A DNA stretch of 64,000 nucleotides from assembly GCA_037015955.1 (NCBI GenBank), contig CP143548.1, positions 1,792,001-1,856,000 on the forward strand. Direction: 5' to 3'. The position numbers and the translations under genes are program-made. The stretch is from Lachnospiraceae bacterium JLR.KK008. Its GTDB lineage: Bacteria > Bacillota > Clostridia > Lachnospirales > Lachnospiraceae. Of the stretch, positions 27,309 through 35,735 are shown one piece after another (position 1 is the stretch's first letter; every line of letters begins with the position of its first letter). A model generated the notes under the pieces. It did no database searches, was not told the DNA's origin, and saw nothing but the letters and a program-made list of their open reading frames with translations.

Positions 27309-28913
27309 TTATAAGTTCCAGTGTATCCTGATTTCCTGTCTGCCCGTTTCCGGATCCTTTTCGCCCACTTCTATGTAATCGATAAAGTCCGCGGCCATCT
27401 CATGCGTCAGCTCATCAAAACTGCAATATTTATCAATCAGCTCCTCGATGCTTCTCTTTTCCTTCTGTTCCTGCTCCAGGGCTGCCAGTTTATCGTCCAG
27501 GGCAGTAATTGCCTTTGATACGCTATCATACTCTCTGTCAACCTCCGTCTTTAACTGCCGGAACTGCTGATCCGTCACGATACCGCTGACTCTGTCATCA
27601 TATAATAAGGAAAGTTTTCGTTCCAGGGCAATTTTCCTATCACGATAACTGCCCTGTTCCTTCCGCAGCTCTTCCATCTTCGTACGACTTCCCATAAATC
27701 GATTCAAAACCTGCGACAACTGCTCTTTTCTGCCCTGATTCTCCAGCACGCCGGAGACGAGCGCTCTGATATTGTCGAGTACGACCTTTTCAATGACAGA
27801 GTAATAAATCAGATGCGTCGTACAGAATTTTTTTCGGGATTTATTGGCTAACTGGCACCGCAGGATCCAGTCTTCCATCTTGCTGTTCGTATATCCGGAC
27901 TTAATCAGTGTTGACCCGCAGTCCGCACACCGCAGCTTGCCCGCCAGTTTATGTACCTTCCCGCCCTCTGTCGCCCTTCTGCGGCGCGCTTTCATCTTCT
28001 GTACTTTATCGAATTTATCCCGGGAAACGATCGGCACATGATGGTCTTTGATGACGACCCATTTATCTTTTGTCGTCTCCACGACCTTTTTATCCTTGTA
28101 GCTGACTTTTTCCCAGCGTCCCTGTGTCAAAACTCCCAGATAAGTGTCATTCCCAAGAATCCTGTTAATTGTCGTCGTGCTCCAGAAGTTGTATTTGACG
28201 CTGAACTCTTCCGCCTTTTTGTTCGCATAGTTTCCCTGTTTCTTTTTGTATACCGTCGGGTTGTCGATCCCTTTGTCTTCCAGTATGTGACTGATTACCT
28301 TTGAGCCATACCCCTCGAGAGCAAGATCAAAGATCATATTGACAACGCCGGCCGCATACTCGTCAACAATGAATTTATGGCCGTCCTGCGGATCACGTAA
28401 ATACCCGTACGGCGCAAACGAACCGAGAAATTGTCCGGCTTTCATCTTCTGGCGAAATACCGACTTGATATTTCTGGAAAGATCTTCACAGTACCATTCA
28501 TTTGTCAGGCCATAGATCTGTCTGGTCTTTTTATTCCCTTCCACGCTTGTGTCCACGCCGTCCACCAGACCGATAAAACGGATGCCGAGCAATAGAAAAT
28601 CATGATGCAGATATTTCTCCAGATGTTCCATATTGCGCGTAAACCGTGACTGTGACTTGCAGAGCACGATCTGAAACTTGCCCAGCCGGCTGTCCCGGAT
28701 CAGACGGTCAAAGCCCGGCCGGTCGTCATACAAACCCGAATAATCGTCATCAATATACGTATCGGCAATCGCCCACCCCTGCGACAACGCATAATCGGTC
28801 AGGAGCAGGCGCTGATTGACAATACTCGCACTGTCGTCCCCTGCATGGATCTTGTCGGCATCCTCCTTACTCAAACGCAGATACAAGGCTACCTGTAACT
28901 GAACAATACTCAC
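27309..28913 (-). CDS. large serine recombinase (site-specific integrase)
   Basis: A 534-aa recombinase beginning at GTG 28913. The N-terminal resolvase domain has the catalytic Ser region ALYLRLSKEDADK and the arginine motif SQSRFTRNMEHLEKYL. The recombinase domain (about 190-300) is followed by a zinc ribbon (CADCGSTLI, later CQLANKSRKKFCTTH) and a coiled coil rich in Glu/Lys. The organisation matches Tn4451 TnpX / Tn5397 TndX integrases. Its 3' end lies about 15 bp from the broken subtilase frame, the usual position next to an attachment site. It presumably excises and integrates this element. Confidence 0.93.
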   Translation of the reverse strand: MSIVQLQVALYLRLSKEDADKIHAGDDSASIVNQRLLLTDYALSQGWAIADTYIDDDYSGLYDDRPGFDRLIRDSRLGKFQIVLCKSQSRFTRNMEHLEKYLHHDFLLLGIRFIGLVDGVDTSVEGNKKTRQIYGLTNEWYCEDLSRNIKSVFRQKMKAGQFLGSFAPYGYLRDPQDGHKFIVDEYAAGVVNMIFDLALEGYGSKVISHILEDKGIDNPTVYKKKQGNYANKKAEEFSVKYNFWSTTTINRILGNDTYLGVLTQGRWEKVSYKDKKVVETTKDKWVVIKDHHVPIVSRDKFDKVQKMKARRRRATEGGKVHKLAGKLRCADCGSTLIKSGYTNSKMEDWILRCQLANKSRKKFCTTHLIYYSVIEKVVLDNIRALVSGVLENQGRKEQLSQVLNRFMGSRTKMEELRKEQGSYRDRKIALERKLSLLYDDRVSGIVTDQQFRQLKTEVDREYDSVSKAITALDDKLAALEQEQKEKRSIEELIDKYCSFDELTHEMAADFIDYIEVGEKDPETGRQEIRIHWNL

Positions 28914-28919
28914 GCCTGT

Positions 28920-29024
28920 CTACCCAAGCCTTTTCCCGATCTCTTCGATGAGAATCGCCACGATCTTCTCTTCCCGTTCTTCTTCCCCCAGACAAAATAT
29001 ATTCTGTACCGTAATATTCCCCAT
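28920..29024 (-). CDS. small protein upstream of the recombinase (34 aa)
   Basis: ATG 29024 has a perfect AGGAGG 6 nt in front. The peptide begins MGNITVQNIFCLGEEEREEK and ends IGKRLG. It stops 7 bp before the recombinase GTG, which itself has a poor ribosome-binding site, so translation of the integrase is probably coupled to this peptide. Function unknown. Confidence 0.6.
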   Translation of the reverse strand: MGNITVQNIFCLGEEEREEKIVAILIEEIGKRLG

Positions 29025-29103
29025 AATTTTCCTCCTGTAACTGATTGCAGGTTTTGTTTCAATATATTGCCTGACTGCCTGTTTCTATGATTCCGGCGGA
29101 CTG

Positions 29104-29274
29104 TTATCTGCCTTTGGAACTGCTCCTGTCTTCTTCATCGAAACGGCGCAGCGCCGCCGGATCGATCTCCGCGAGCACTTCCCGCTCGATCCCTTTCATG
29201 ATGTCCAGGAAATCCCCGTCCGTGTAGACGACGTCTTCCTCTTTTTCCGCTTCGTTCTTTTTGTTCTCTTCCAT
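29104..29274 (-). CDS. small acidic protein (56 aa)
   Basis: ATG 29274 follows GGAGG at 6-nt spacing. The sequence starts MEENKKNEAEKEEDVVYTDG and is highly charged with no cysteine or membrane segment. It lies 12 bp after the JAMM-like gene and is probably in the same transcript. Not a recognised family. Confidence 0.6.
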   Translation of the reverse strand: MEENKKNEAEKEEDVVYTDGDFLDIMKGIEREVLAEIDPAALRRFDEEDRSSSKGR

Positions 29275-29286
29275 CCCTTTCCTCCT

Positions 29287-29967
29287 TTACCTGTTGTACC
29301 GGTACTCTTTCTTTCTCGTAATATATTCAAAACCATATTGGGGGAATATTTCTTTGTAATAGGCATTCAACACGCCGACCTGTTTCTGCCGGGCAACGTG
29401 TCTTGCCTGCTTCTCGCCATGCAGCTTCAACTCCCTGTCGTATGCCTCCCTGTAGGCCTCCTTTGCCCTGTCGATCAGATCCGGATAATCTCTGTTGATC
29501 CGTTCCCGGAGCGCCGGCGGATCCGCCTTTGCGGTCCTGCGCATGATGTAATTCATTTCGCCCTGCCCGGATGCTGCTGCCCTGTGCTCCTGCCATTCAG
29601 ATTTTAACATATTATCAATATCAGCAAAAGAAAAAGTACCTCCAAACTCCGCATACCCTTTCGGATGCCCGTGCGTCACGGTGATGCCTTTTACCTGTAA
29701 CAGACTGGCCGGGAAACAGACGCTTGTAGCGTTTCCTCTGTATGCCGCCAGAATCTTCCCATCCTGATCAAACGCATATAACTGCTCATGGGCCAGCTTC
29801 CGGATTCTCGCCTCTGTTTCTTCCAGACTATGTCCCTGATACCTTTGAATATCTATGGGATTCAGCTTCCCCCTGCTTTTTTCTCCCTCCCTGCTTAGCC
29901 AGTCACCGGAATCACCCAGCCCTGACCTCGCGCCTCTTCCGCCGAAAAACTGCAATCGTATCACCAC
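29287..29967 (-). CDS. JAMM-like motif protein of unknown function
   Basis: About 226 aa if it starts at GTG 29967, just before the stop of the upstream gene (29961). The N-terminus VVIRLQFFGGRGARSGLG is a low-complexity Gly-rich start seen in many phage/element proteins. The core contains LYAFDQDGKILAAYRG, then THGHPKGYAEFGGTFSFADI. The HxH followed by SxxD resembles the JAB/JAMM metalloprotease motif (spacing 11 instead of the usual 7). The C-terminus is helical and basic. Peptidase activity is inferred only. An upstream ATG (30033) would overlap the neighbour by 73 bp and is less likely. Confidence 0.55.
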   Translation of the reverse strand: MVIRLQFFGGRGARSGLGDSGDWLSREGEKSRGKLNPIDIQRYQGHSLEETEARIRKLAHEQLYAFDQDGKILAAYRGNATSVCFPASLLQVKGITVTHGHPKGYAEFGGTFSFADIDNMLKSEWQEHRAAASGQGEMNYIMRRTAKADPPALRERINRDYPDLIDRAKEAYREAYDRELKLHGEKQARHVARQKQVGVLNAYYKEIFPQYGFEYITRKKEYRYNR

Positions 29968-30596
29968 TGTGGCATCACCGCCCTGCTGAACTTGTCCTGA
30001 AATTTGGTGATCCTGACAATGTTTCCCTGGCATTCTTCCGGAACGGACCCGTGGAAAATGATCTGTGTAGGTTTCAGCCGTTTTATCATCTCCTGATACC
30101 CTTCCACAAACCTTGCCCGGCAGATTTTGTTCTTTATACAGCCAACGGACGATACTGCGACGCAGCTTCCCGCTGGTTCCCCGTCAAAGCACCATTCGTA
30201 GCTGTCTCTGTCGCTCCAGCCTATCGTAGCCACTACTTTGATCCCATGGAGCTGCATATAGGCGCCCAGCCAGTGTTTCCGATAATGATTATAGATCTGC
30301 AGCGCTTTGGGAAAGTCCGCGTACAGGCTGAAATCCGGAGACATCACAAACCGGAATCTCTTCAGCACAGGCATATATTTATCCGGATTCTCCCATATCC
30401 GGCTAAACTGATAATCATCGAGAAAGAAGTGCACCCCTTTCTGCACCGGCTGTCTGTAACCAAGCGCATAATTAAATCCTATGTACTCGCACGGATCGCA
30501 CTGGATCGGATATATCTCCGGAATCGTGTACTGTCCCGTTCCCGGAAACTTCCAACGATTGATATTTTCATAGTTTCTCTGTTTTCGATAGATCAT
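29961..30596 (-). CDS. DUF4417-like protein
   Basis: About 211 aa. The sequence shows GFNYALGYRQPVQKGVHFFL, DYQFSRIWENPDKY, RFVMSPDFSLYADFPKALQI and the Gly-rich GWSDRDSYEWCFDGEPAGS, the conserved blocks of the DUF4417 family that is common on Clostridial mobile elements and phages. No catalytic role is known. The first ATG is 30596; a TTG four codons upstream is possible. It overlaps the start of the JAMM-like gene, so the two are likely coupled. Confidence 0.7.
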   Translation of the reverse strand: MIYRKQRNYENINRWKFPGTGQYTIPEIYPIQCDPCEYIGFNYALGYRQPVQKGVHFFLDDYQFSRIWENPDKYMPVLKRFRFVMSPDFSLYADFPKALQIYNHYRKHWLGAYMQLHGIKVVATIGWSDRDSYEWCFDGEPAGSCVAVSSVGCIKNKICRARFVEGYQEMIKRLKPTQIIFHGSVPEECQGNIVRITKFQDKFSRAVMPQW

Positions 30597-30627
30597 CTGT
30601 TTTTTCAATCCTTATCTTTTGACCCAC

Positions 30628-30655
30628 GCATCCGGACGTGCCACAATCCGGATGC
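30628..30655. repeat. 9-bp inverted repeat downstream of parB
   Basis: GCATCCGGA (30628-30636) and TCCGGATGC (30647-30655) form a perfect inverted repeat in the gap 30597-30744 between the DUF4417 and parB genes. No T-run follows. It could be a parS-like site or a transcript hairpin. Confidence 0.35.
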
Positions 30656-30744
30656 CTTGGCTTTCTTACAATTCAATGCACAGATACACATAGTAACAGT
30701 TACCGTGGCACTTATATCAAGCAAAATGCTCAATATTCCCTATA

Positions 30745-31752
30745 TCATGGCAGATACCTGCCGCCCTCCAGCGTAGCAAGGTCCGTCTGTCCCGGAATCT
30801 GCTGCGAATCCTTCTTCCCAGCTGTCTGACGCCATTTTTCCAACAAGGAAACGATGACGCTCTCCATATCTTCCACCTTGTAATCCTCCGGAAAGTATTG
30901 AGAAAGCAGGTCTCTTTTTAATATGATCCTTTGCGGTGTCCGCGCTGCCTGCTCTGTCTGCAATACCATATCCAGGACGTCCTCCGTCACACTGCCCGCC
31001 CTGCTGTATTCCTTCAGATTCTGCGCCTGCCTGCCGTTCGGTGTAATATGATGATCCTGCATATACTGCAGGAGTCTCCGCTGTTCTCCATGTCGCAGAT
31101 AAGACAGGTCTGACGCCGCGATCACCGGCAGTTGTCCGGCGTCTGTCATATCCATCAGCTCCGGGATCAGCCAGGTCAGTCTGATGTATCTCTGTATCGT
31201 GTTCCTGCTCTCCCCGGTCTTCTGTGCCAGTATCTCGTCCGAACGCCGGAGCTTCGTATCTCCTGTTCCTCCGATGCGCTCCCTGCCTTCCACTATTTTC
31301 TGATCAGGATTTCCTTCTGGCCGTATCTTTTGCAGACGTTTTTGCGCCTCCATGTGCATCCGGTAGGAAAAAGCCTTTTCTTTGATACTGATCTGCTCCC
31401 GCTGGATATTGGATTCCACCATAATGAGAACGGCCTCGTCATCGCTGTAATCTCTCACCATAAACGGCATCGTGGCAACTCCGGCAAGCGTACAGGCCGT
31501 CTTGCGCCTGTGACCGGCGATCGCTTCATATCCTCCTCCCGGCGCCGGCCTGGCGATGCCCGGATGTAAGACTCCCCGTTGCCGGATACTCTCTACAAGC
31601 TCCGCCATATCCCCGTCCATCTTCACGGCAAACGGATGTCCCGGAAAGTCTTTGACTGCCGCCGGATCCAGATCAAGCATCCGGAAAGGCCGGTCGGAAT
31701 CCAAATCCTGATCCGAAATGCCAAACAGTTCTTCCAGCGGCTTCATCGTCAT
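30745..31752 (-). CDS. parB: ParB-like partition protein
   Basis: A 335-aa protein. The ParB/Srx fold (about 35-110) has FAVKMDGDMAELVESIRQRG, the catalytic-type box GGGYEAIAGHRRKTA and VESNIQREQISIKEKAFSYR; a helix-turn-helix follows (SDEILAQKTGESRNTIQRYI). It begins with ATG 31752 (GGAGGT in front), overlapping the parA stop by 4 bp. It pairs with ParA to segregate or stabilise the excised circular form of the element. The C-terminal 60 residues are charged. Confidence 0.9.
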   Translation of the reverse strand: MTMKPLEELFGISDQDLDSDRPFRMLDLDPAAVKDFPGHPFAVKMDGDMAELVESIRQRGVLHPGIARPAPGGGYEAIAGHRRKTACTLAGVATMPFMVRDYSDDEAVLIMVESNIQREQISIKEKAFSYRMHMEAQKRLQKIRPEGNPDQKIVEGRERIGGTGDTKLRRSDEILAQKTGESRNTIQRYIRLTWLIPELMDMTDAGQLPVIAASDLSYLRHGEQRRLLQYMQDHHITPNGRQAQNLKEYSRAGSVTEDVLDMVLQTEQAARTPQRIILKRDLLSQYFPEDYKVEDMESVIVSLLEKWRQTAGKKDSQQIPGQTDLATLEGGRYLP

Positions 31753-32534
31753 GCCAGTACCTCCTTTGTAAAGTCTCTGTACGCGCAGGCGCCGGCAGAT
31801 TTCCCGCGGTGCGCATAAATGCTCTTTCCCTTTCCCGACGCTTCCGCAATGCAGATATTTCTCGGTATCCAGGTATCAAATACCCGTATCGCGGGCTGAT
31901 ACGTCTCTTTTACTTCCCTCATAATGTTTCTGTGCTCCTTTGTCCTGGCATCCACTTTCGTAAATAAGATTCCCCTGATCTGCAGTGCTTTGTTCAGTTT
32001 CTTCCGCACCATGCCAATACTCCGGAAGAGCTGCTGCATTCCCACCGCGGACAGATTCTCCGGCTCCACCGTGATAATGACTTCATCGGCCGCAGTCAGG
32101 TCATTTAACGTAAGCAGCCCCAGAGAAGGCGGACAGTCGATCAGAATATAATCATACCGGTCTGTCAGTATGTCAATATAACTCTTCAGGATATGTTCCC
32201 TGCTCATGGCGGACATCAGCGTCATCTCCATCGGACACAGATTGAGGTTCGCCGGCATGATATGTACGCCCTCGTCACTGAACAGAATACCGTCATCCGG
32301 ACGCAACTCTTCTTCCCGGATGATCCTGCCATAGATGTCAGCGATCGTCACTTCCAGGTCGTCCGGATCATACCCCAGTGATTTCGCCAGATTCCCCTGC
32401 GGGTCCGTATCGATCAACAGCACGCTGTATCCCATATCCGCAAGCCCTATCCCCATATGCAGCGTTGTCGTCGTCTTACCGACGCCGCCTTTCTGGTTTA
32501 TCGTCGCGATAACTTTGCATGTATCACTCATCAT
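31749..32534 (-). CDS. parA: ParA-like partition ATPase
   Basis: A 261-aa Walker-type ATPase. The deviant Walker A is INQKGGVGKTTTTLHMG (residues about 12-28), Walker A' DTDPQGNLAKSLG, and Walker B YDYILIDCPPSLGLLTLND. GGAGGAG precedes ATG 32534. It moves the ParB-bound element along the nucleoid. It forms an operon with parB. Confidence 0.93.
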   Translation of the reverse strand: MMSDTCKVIATINQKGGVGKTTTTLHMGIGLADMGYSVLLIDTDPQGNLAKSLGYDPDDLEVTIADIYGRIIREEELRPDDGILFSDEGVHIMPANLNLCPMEMTLMSAMSREHILKSYIDILTDRYDYILIDCPPSLGLLTLNDLTAADEVIITVEPENLSAVGMQQLFRSIGMVRKKLNKALQIRGILFTKVDARTKEHRNIMREVKETYQPAIRVFDTWIPRNICIAEASGKGKSIYAHRGKSAGACAYRDFTKEVLA

Positions 32535-32590
32535 TCGCTTCTCCTCCCGGATTTATTAAAAAACATCTTTTCCCTTCCTCCCTTTCAGAA

Positions 32591-32986
32591 TCAGCAATAT
32601 TCCGGAAACCGGATCTGTACCGCCTGCCAGAAGTACCTGGCATAACTACAACAAAACAGCTCTTCCACCGTATATCTTCTGCATTCTTTTAACTGCCTCT
32701 CCGGATCGTCTCCCTCAATAGATACGCTCGGCGTGCCGTTGCAATACAGATTCAACGCCAGTCGGATGATCTTTGCACTACCACTGGTGATCCATCCCTC
32801 TGTCAGGCATTCAGTTTTCACACAGTCGTCCTCAAAATCATAAACCTCCCAGACATGATTTCTTGTATCTGCACTGACGCCAAGACAATACAGTAACGCC
32901 ATATGGTATACATCCTTATTTCTGCAATGTTCTAACGCCGTATAGAAAAAATCCTGATGCTCATCATCTCTGAAAATAATATCCAT
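32591..32986 (-). CDS. DUF6075-like protein
   Basis: A 131-aa protein beginning MDIIFRDDEHQDFF, with LLYCLGVSADTRNHV, TEGWITSGSAKIIRLALNLY and a C-terminal cysteine pair in LFCCSYARYFWQAV. The pattern fits the DUF6075 family of small proteins on Firmicutes elements, from memory of such sequences. No catalytic motif. AAGGAGA precedes the ATG. It lies 56 bp upstream of parA and may belong to the same transcript. Confidence 0.6.
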   Translation of the reverse strand: MDIIFRDDEHQDFFYTALEHCRNKDVYHMALLYCLGVSADTRNHVWEVYDFEDDCVKTECLTEGWITSGSAKIIRLALNLYCNGTPSVSIEGDDPERQLKECRRYTVEELFCCSYARYFWQAVQIRFPEYC

Positions 32987-33002
32987 ATTCCGGCTCTCCT
33001 TC

Positions 33003-33584
33003 CTATCTCCATCTTAATAATTCGTTTCCGGCCAGCAAGATCAGCGCACCTGCCATCAGCATACGCACCATCCATTCCAGCGGACCGCCGGTCCTGATCC
33101 GGGCCAGCGTGATCCGTTTCATCGTAAAGGGGAAAAGCAGCGACACGCCGCCGGCCAGCATATCCAGAAACAAATGACTCAGTACACCGACGCCGACGCC
33201 CCATGACGCCAGAAATACCGTCTCTTTCCATGCCGGCAGCGCGATCGCTCCCGCTGACACCAGCAGGGTACAGAGAACTGCCATAAACAGAGAATGACTG
33301 GCCCCTCTATGCCCTGCCGCCCCTCTGACATACTGCTCCTGCCTGCGTGGCAACAGGTTCCCCAGGCCACGCAGTAACGTCTGAAAGATACCTACGGCCA
33401 CACTGATCCCGCGATGCCGTCTGCTGATGCTGCTGCGCGGATGATCGATGTCAGGAATCAGACTCCCCAATACTGCCGCGGACAATAAGACCGCTTTCCC
33501 TGCCACGTCGTCCGGCGATGTCAGGATACCCGCCGTAAGCATTCCTGCCGCCACGCCGCCCAACCGATGTGATGCTGCCATCAT
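33003..33584 (-). CDS. YdjM/DUF457-like membrane metal-dependent hydrolase
   Basis: About 193 aa with four hydrophobic helices. The conserved pattern is AASHRLGGVAAGMLTAG near the start, LGSLIPDIDHPRSSISRRHR, GHRGASHSLFMAV and LSHLFLDMLAGGVSLLFPF. The paired His/Asp residues (SLIPDIDH, GASHS, HLFLD) define the inner-membrane hydrolase family. The start at 33584 overlaps the stop of the zinc-finger gene (ATGA) and has an AGGGGAGA site about 10 nt in front. Substrate unknown. Confidence 0.8.
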   Translation of the reverse strand: MMAASHRLGGVAAGMLTAGILTSPDDVAGKAVLLSAAVLGSLIPDIDHPRSSISRRHRGISVAVGIFQTLLRGLGNLLPRRQEQYVRGAAGHRGASHSLFMAVLCTLLVSAGAIALPAWKETVFLASWGVGVGVLSHLFLDMLAGGVSLLFPFTMKRITLARIRTGGPLEWMVRMLMAGALILLAGNELLRWR

Positions 33585-33751
33585 AATGATCGCTCTCCCC
33601 TCTTTTGTAAAATTATATTTCGAAAACAAGTATAACCGCATATGTATATCCGCTTTCTACGGTACATGAACTGATACCGCCATATGTCATGCTGGCCGTA
33701 AACGATGTAAAACCGCTTCCCGCATACCGGGCATTCATGCGCTTTCACCAC
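33581..33751 (-). CDS. small Cys-pair (zinc-finger-like) protein
   Basis: About 56 aa from GTG 33751: VVKAHECPVCGKRFYIVYGQ, then RKRIYICGYTCFRNI. The CPVC plus CGYTC pairs suggest a treble-clef zinc finger like many phage and element proteins. An open frame continues upstream to 33844, but that part lies in the IS30 border and is unlikely to be native. Insertion of the IS element just upstream has probably removed its natural promoter. It is translationally coupled to the YdjM-like gene. Confidence 0.55.
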   Translation of the reverse strand: MVKAHECPVCGKRFYIVYGQHDIWRYQFMYRRKRIYICGYTCFRNIILQKRGERSL

Positions 33752-33772
33752 TTTATATTTATAGATACAACT

Positions 33773-35476
33773 GCTGACTTGAAAAAGTAAATTCCAGTGC
33801 AGGACTAAATTCCACCCTATTTTAATAGTTGGCGATTTTATCAAATTTTTTTAGGCAAATTGATAGGAATTCGTTTATAATAGAAGCAACTTCCTGCAAA
33901 ATAATCGAATGGATGACATGACAAACAGACCGCTGGAAATGCAGTGTGCAAGACTGAATTCCACCAGCCGAACATATGAAATGTGAAAAGTCTATTTCCT
34001 GTCTGACAGCAGATTTTTTGTGGTGGTTAGTGGTTAAAGCGTATCAGCTTAGGCGTCAGGTTGACTTCATCGGGAGGAATCGGTCTAAGCTGAAGTGCTT
34101 TTAAAGTGCGGGCCCCATAAGTCCATAATGCTGCTTCATAAGGAGTGCGCCCGCCAAGGCTTTCCCGCGGCATGGAGTTGATGTGGTTTACGATCAGGTT
34201 CACATCCCACTGGGTCAGGAATTCAAAACTGGTGCCTTTTGGGAGAACCATCCGGAGCAGGGTGTGTGCGTTTTCAACACCGCCTTTTTGTCCGCTTCGC
34301 ATAGGGTCACAGTAGAAGACGCTGGAGCATTTTTCTCCGTATATGTCGGTTTCCAGAGAGTCTGGGTCACCGAATTCCGAACCCCGGTCTGTAAGGACGG
34401 TATGGAACAGAAGATGGAAATCGGTATCCAGACGGTTTTTAAGCCGGTCAAAGACTATGCGGACAGCGCCGGTTGTGCATCGGTTCATCAGGAAGGCAAG
34501 AAACAGCTTTTCCTTGCGCAGATAGAAAGTGAGCAGTACTTTTTTAGAGTCTCTCGAAGAATGTACGGTATCCATTTCAGCGGCCCTCTCTCTATAGTCC
34601 GGGTCGAGCAGGAGAAAATCACTGTACATGCGGCCTGAAAACACTTCACGGTTGGTAATCTGTGTTTTGTGGCACTTGCGGGGCCGGAACTTCGTCTTGC
34701 GTTTCAGGTCGATATTCCTGGCTGTAAAGAGTCCCTTATCGATGTAGGTGTAGACGGAACGGACGGACATATCCAGCTCCGGATGGTTTGCCACGATCTG
34801 ATAAGGGGACTGTCCTTGATAGACCAGATGGGAAACCAGCTTGTCTTTCTTTGCCAGTTCGGTCTTTGTCATGTTTAAGCCGCTTCGGGAAGAGCTTAGG
34901 GTCTCAGTGTATTTACGGTGTGCAAAACGGGCATCGTACACATATTTGTGGGCGATGGTACATTTATGGAGCGCCTTGTCGCAGCCATTGCAGACATAAG
35001 GGGCCTTGTCCAGACGGCCGCATCGTTCCCGGGCAAAATCTCTGCATGTCTGGTTACAGGATGGACAGGAGGTGCACTTGATCCCACAAAGGATGATCTT
35101 GCCACAGACATTTGTTTTTCGACAGTGATATCTGTGGATGCAGAAGTTATGGGCATTGTAGAAGGTGCCCTTGTGATACCAGTCGCTGAGCCGGTGCTTT
35201 TTGACCTCTTTAGAAATGGTAGAGGGATCTTTGCAGAGGAAGCGTGCAATGTCTTTAAAGGATGTTGCAGAGGAAAGGGCTTTTTCAATGTAAAGCCGAT
35301 CCTGCAAGGAGAGATGTTTTTGATTGCCAGGTATAAGATTGCTCATGATTTCTCCTTCTACTGCTGTCAGAAAGCAGAGGAATCATATCATAAGCGTATG
35401 AAGAAGTAAACTCTACTTATGCAGAGGTAAATGCTACTGTAGTTTGAGAAGGTGGAATTTAAGATTTCATTTCAGG
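33773..35476 (-). mobile_element. IS30-family insertion sequence
   Basis: Contains one transposase gene (34027-35346). The 13-bp sequence TATAGATACAACT flanks it directly at 33760-33772 and 35477-35489. Near the ends lie related AATTCCACC motifs in opposite orientation: 33807 region and 33956 region on the plus strand, and 35450 region as its complement. The exact terminal repeats are not resolved, and 13 bp is longer than the 2-4 bp duplications usual for IS30, so the edges are approximate. Confidence 0.6.
34027..35346 (-). CDS. IS30-family transposase
   Basis: A 439-aa transposase. The N-terminal HTH is LSLQDRLYIEKALSSATSFK followed by DPSTISKEVKKHR. A cysteine-rich zinc region follows (CGIKCTSCPSCNQTC, CNGCDKALHKC). 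The DDE catalytic core shows AEMDTVHS (first Asp), TVLTDRGSEFGD (second Asp) and KGGVENAHTLLRM (Glu). The end NSMPRESLGGRTPYEAA is the family signature. The gene is intact and likely active. Confidence 0.93.
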   Translation of the reverse strand: MSNLIPGNQKHLSLQDRLYIEKALSSATSFKDIARFLCKDPSTISKEVKKHRLSDWYHKGTFYNAHNFCIHRYHCRKTNVCGKIILCGIKCTSCPSCNQTCRDFARERCGRLDKAPYVCNGCDKALHKCTIAHKYVYDARFAHRKYTETLSSSRSGLNMTKTELAKKDKLVSHLVYQGQSPYQIVANHPELDMSVRSVYTYIDKGLFTARNIDLKRKTKFRPRKCHKTQITNREVFSGRMYSDFLLLDPDYRERAAEMDTVHSSRDSKKVLLTFYLRKEKLFLAFLMNRCTTGAVRIVFDRLKNRLDTDFHLLFHTVLTDRGSEFGDPDSLETDIYGEKCSSVFYCDPMRSGQKGGVENAHTLLRMVLPKGTSFEFLTQWDVNLIVNHINSMPRESLGGRTPYEAALWTYGARTLKALQLRPIPPDEVNLTPKLIRFNH

Positions 35477-35503
35477 TATAGATACAACTCAATTCGAATC
35501 CCC

Positions 35504-35532
35504 TTGATTTTTCCTGCCTGGTCTGTTACAAT
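35504..35532 (+). promoter_or_regulatory. predicted promoter of a small RNA
   Basis: Plus strand -35 TTGATT (35504-35509), 17-nt spacer, -10 TACAAT (35527-35532), just right of the IS30 copy. Confidence 0.6.
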
Positions 35533-35538
35533 AGCGAT

Positions 35539-35639
35539 ACGTAATACAGGTGGCATCTGATCTGTCAGGCGGATATTGACGATGCGGTTGCCTTAAGCAT
35601 GTGAAGTGTCGGTCAAAACAGATTCACATGCTTTTTTTT
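35539..35639 (+). ncRNA. candidate ~100-nt small RNA
   Basis: Starts about 7 nt after the promoter at 35504-35532 and ends in a strong terminator: AAGCATGTGA (35595-35604) pairs with TCACATGCTT (35624-35633), followed by eight Ts. No open reading frame with a ribosome-binding site lies inside. It faces the two 79-aa genes on the opposite strand but does not overlap them. No known RNA family was recognised. It may control this element. Confidence 0.5.
35595..35639 (+). terminator. rho-independent terminator of the small RNA
   Basis: 10-bp perfect stem (35595-35604 with 35624-35633), a 19-nt loop, then an uninterrupted T-run. Confidence 0.8.
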
Positions 35640-35735
35640 GGTGCGGTACATAATATTGTCATTCTTGTATCCTTCTTCTTAATCCAAAAACTGATTATTC
35701 TCATATCAATGTCATTTACTTAAGCCTTCCCTCTG

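Noticed and set aside
33752-33844. N-terminal extension of the zinc-finger protein
   Set aside because: The extension lies in the IS30 border and reads hydrophobic sequence not fitting the small protein.
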